Below are positions 62,967 through 64,000 of a DNA stretch of 64,000 nt, piece after piece (positions within the stretch are counted from its first letter, which is position 1; the number at the start of each line of letters is the position of its first letter). The position numbers and the translations under genes are program-made. Below the pieces are notes generated by a model, which saw nothing but the letters and a program-made list of their open reading frames with translations, searched no databases and was not told where the DNA came from. Source of the DNA: Pythium myriotylum (lineage: Eukaryota > Oomycota > Peronosporomycetes > Pythiales > Pythiaceae); assembly GCA_023091665.1 (NCBI GenBank), contig JALJCQ010000025.1, forward strand, positions 310,001 through 374,000, read 5' to 3'.

Positions 62967-64000
62967 ATGAAGATCCTGGCCGTGCTCCTCCTCGCCGCGT
63001 CGGCTCTTGCGTCGGCCTCAAGTGCGCCACTACCGACTGTGCACCGCGACGTGCGTCGCCGCCTCGCACAGTCCGACACCGTCGACATCGTCGTGGAGAT
63101 GCGCGGATCGTCCTCGCGACGTCTGCTCGAGTCGGCTGAGAGCCTCGAGTTCGAGTCGCGCACCAAGAAGATCGAGTTCGTGGTCGACTCGCTCAAGTCC
63201 GTGGCCACGGAGAGCCAGCGTGACATCGACGCGTTGCTCGCGCATGAGTCGGCCACGTCGACGCCTCTGTTCGCTTCTCAGTACCAGTCGTGGTCGCGCA
63301 ATGCTCGCTACTTCACCGGCGCGACTCTCGAGCTCGTCGAGAAGCTCGCGACGCTGTCGAGTGTTGCTACGATCCGCGAGGCCGAAGTCGGGTCCGTTGA
63401 AAACATTGAGAGCGTTCAGGCCGACGCTGCGAGTCTCCACACCAAGGGATCGATTGAGTGGGGCATTGCGCGTGTCCAAGCCCCAGAGGCCTGGGCGGCA
63501 GGAATCACCGGCGAGGGCGTCGTGGTCGGAGACCTGGATACTGGTGCTCGCTACACCCACGAGCTGCTTCGCGACTCGATGCGCAGTGACTACAACTGGT
63601 ACGACCCAGTCAACAAGACGGCTGTGCCGTACGATCCAGATAGCCACGGTACTCACACGCTTGGCACGATCGTCGGTGCCGACGGCATCGGCGTCGCTCC
63701 GGGAAGCAAGTGGATCGCTTGCTTGGGCTGCCCATATGGAAAATGCCCCGAGGCCACGGTCATCGCTTGTGGCGAGTGGTTTGTGTGCCCCACAGACCCG
63801 CAGGGCAACAACCGCGACTGCTCCAAGGCGCCGCACGTGATCAACAACTCGTGGGGCGGCAACCCGGCGAGCAAGACCTACGTGCCCATGGTCGCGGCTT
63901 GGCACGCTGCTGGTATCATCCCGATCTTCGCCGCCGGTAACAGTGGCCCCTACTGCAACACGGTGAAATCACCTGCCAACTTTGCCAATGTCATCGCTGT
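62967..64000 (+). CDS. Secreted subtilisin-like serine protease (5' part, runs off window)
   Basis: 344 codons are visible, with the same signal peptide and propeptide as the truncated copy. The S8 domain has Asp in D-L-D-T-G, His in S-H-G-T-H-T-L-G, N-N-S-W-G-G and the oxyanion Asn region F-A-A-G-N-S-G. It continues past the point where the first copy breaks. The catalytic Ser lies beyond the window. It is probably the functional member of the pair: an extracellular nutrient- or host-protein-degrading protease. Confidence 0.9.
   Translation, partial: MKILAVLLLAASALASASSAPLPTVHRDVRRRLAQSDTVDIVVEMRGSSSRRLLESAESLEFESRTKKIEFVVDSLKSVATESQRDIDALLAHESATSTPLFASQYQSWSRNARYFTGATLELVEKLATLSSVATIREAEVGSVENIESVQADAASLHTKGSIEWGIARVQAPEAWAAGITGEGVVVGDLDTGARYTHELLRDSMRSDYNWYDPVNKTAVPYDPDSHGTHTLGTIVGADGIGVAPGSKWIACLGCPYGKCPEATVIACGEWFVCPTDPQGNNRDCSKAPHVINNSWGGNPASKTYVPMVAAWHAAGIIPIFAAGNSGPYCNTVKSPANFANVIA

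Overview
The window reads as nuclear DNA of an oomycete (stramenopile), most like the Saprolegniales. This is an inference. It rests on compact genes with short introns (about 50-80 nt, donors of the GTRNGT type), GC-rich third codon positions, LRR receptor-like TKL kinases in which each leucine-rich repeat sits on its own exon, a mitochondrial-type HslU, secreted subtilases, a secreted starch-binding amylase, DUF4246 proteins and a large L1-like LINE. I saw no rRNA, convincing tRNA or CRISPR.

1-18.3 kb is a gene-dense housekeeping block. It holds the 3' end of an EGLN/PHD-like 2OG-Fe(II) oxygenase and a head-to-head pair of paralogous LRR receptor kinases (exons rebuilt here). These are followed by a gamma-glutamylcyclotransferase-like protein, a CW zinc-finger protein, mitochondrial HslU, an HSL-type alpha/beta hydrolase, the SMC5/6 subunit NSE1, a complex I assembly factor of the NDUFAF3 type, the tRNA deaminase ADAT2 and the tRNA 2'-O-methyltransferase TRM7.

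18.4-36 kb is an accessory, repeat-rich island. It carries three copies of a large secreted protein I do not recognise: signal peptide, Ala/Pro/Lys linker, Cys-rich module, helical region and beta-rich C-terminus. Copies 2 and 3, with kilobases of upstream DNA, form a huge imperfect inverted repeat. Between them lie two relic 3' ends of further copies and an orphan LINE tail. Several unrelated short near-perfect palindromes dot the island. 36.1-42.1 kb is one nearly full-length LINE with a frameshift and a tandem duplication. 42.3-43.5 kb is a dispersed repeat with a 37-nt poly-G run.

44-58.3 kb returns to genes: a coiled-coil protein, a CAMK-like kinase, a PH-START-ORD oxysterol-binding-like protein with an unusual hydrophobic insertion, and three divergent DUF4246 genes. 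One of the three has Nup98-like repeat motifs and one is frameshifted. 58.3-64 kb is a secreted hydrolase cluster: a truncated subtilase, a CBM25-GH13 alpha-amylase, and a second subtilase copy that runs off the window. The first roughly 0.8 kb of the two subtilase units is almost identical.

Splice sites were placed by hand from reading frame, consensus and paralogue comparison. Family assignments are from recognised motifs, not from searches.
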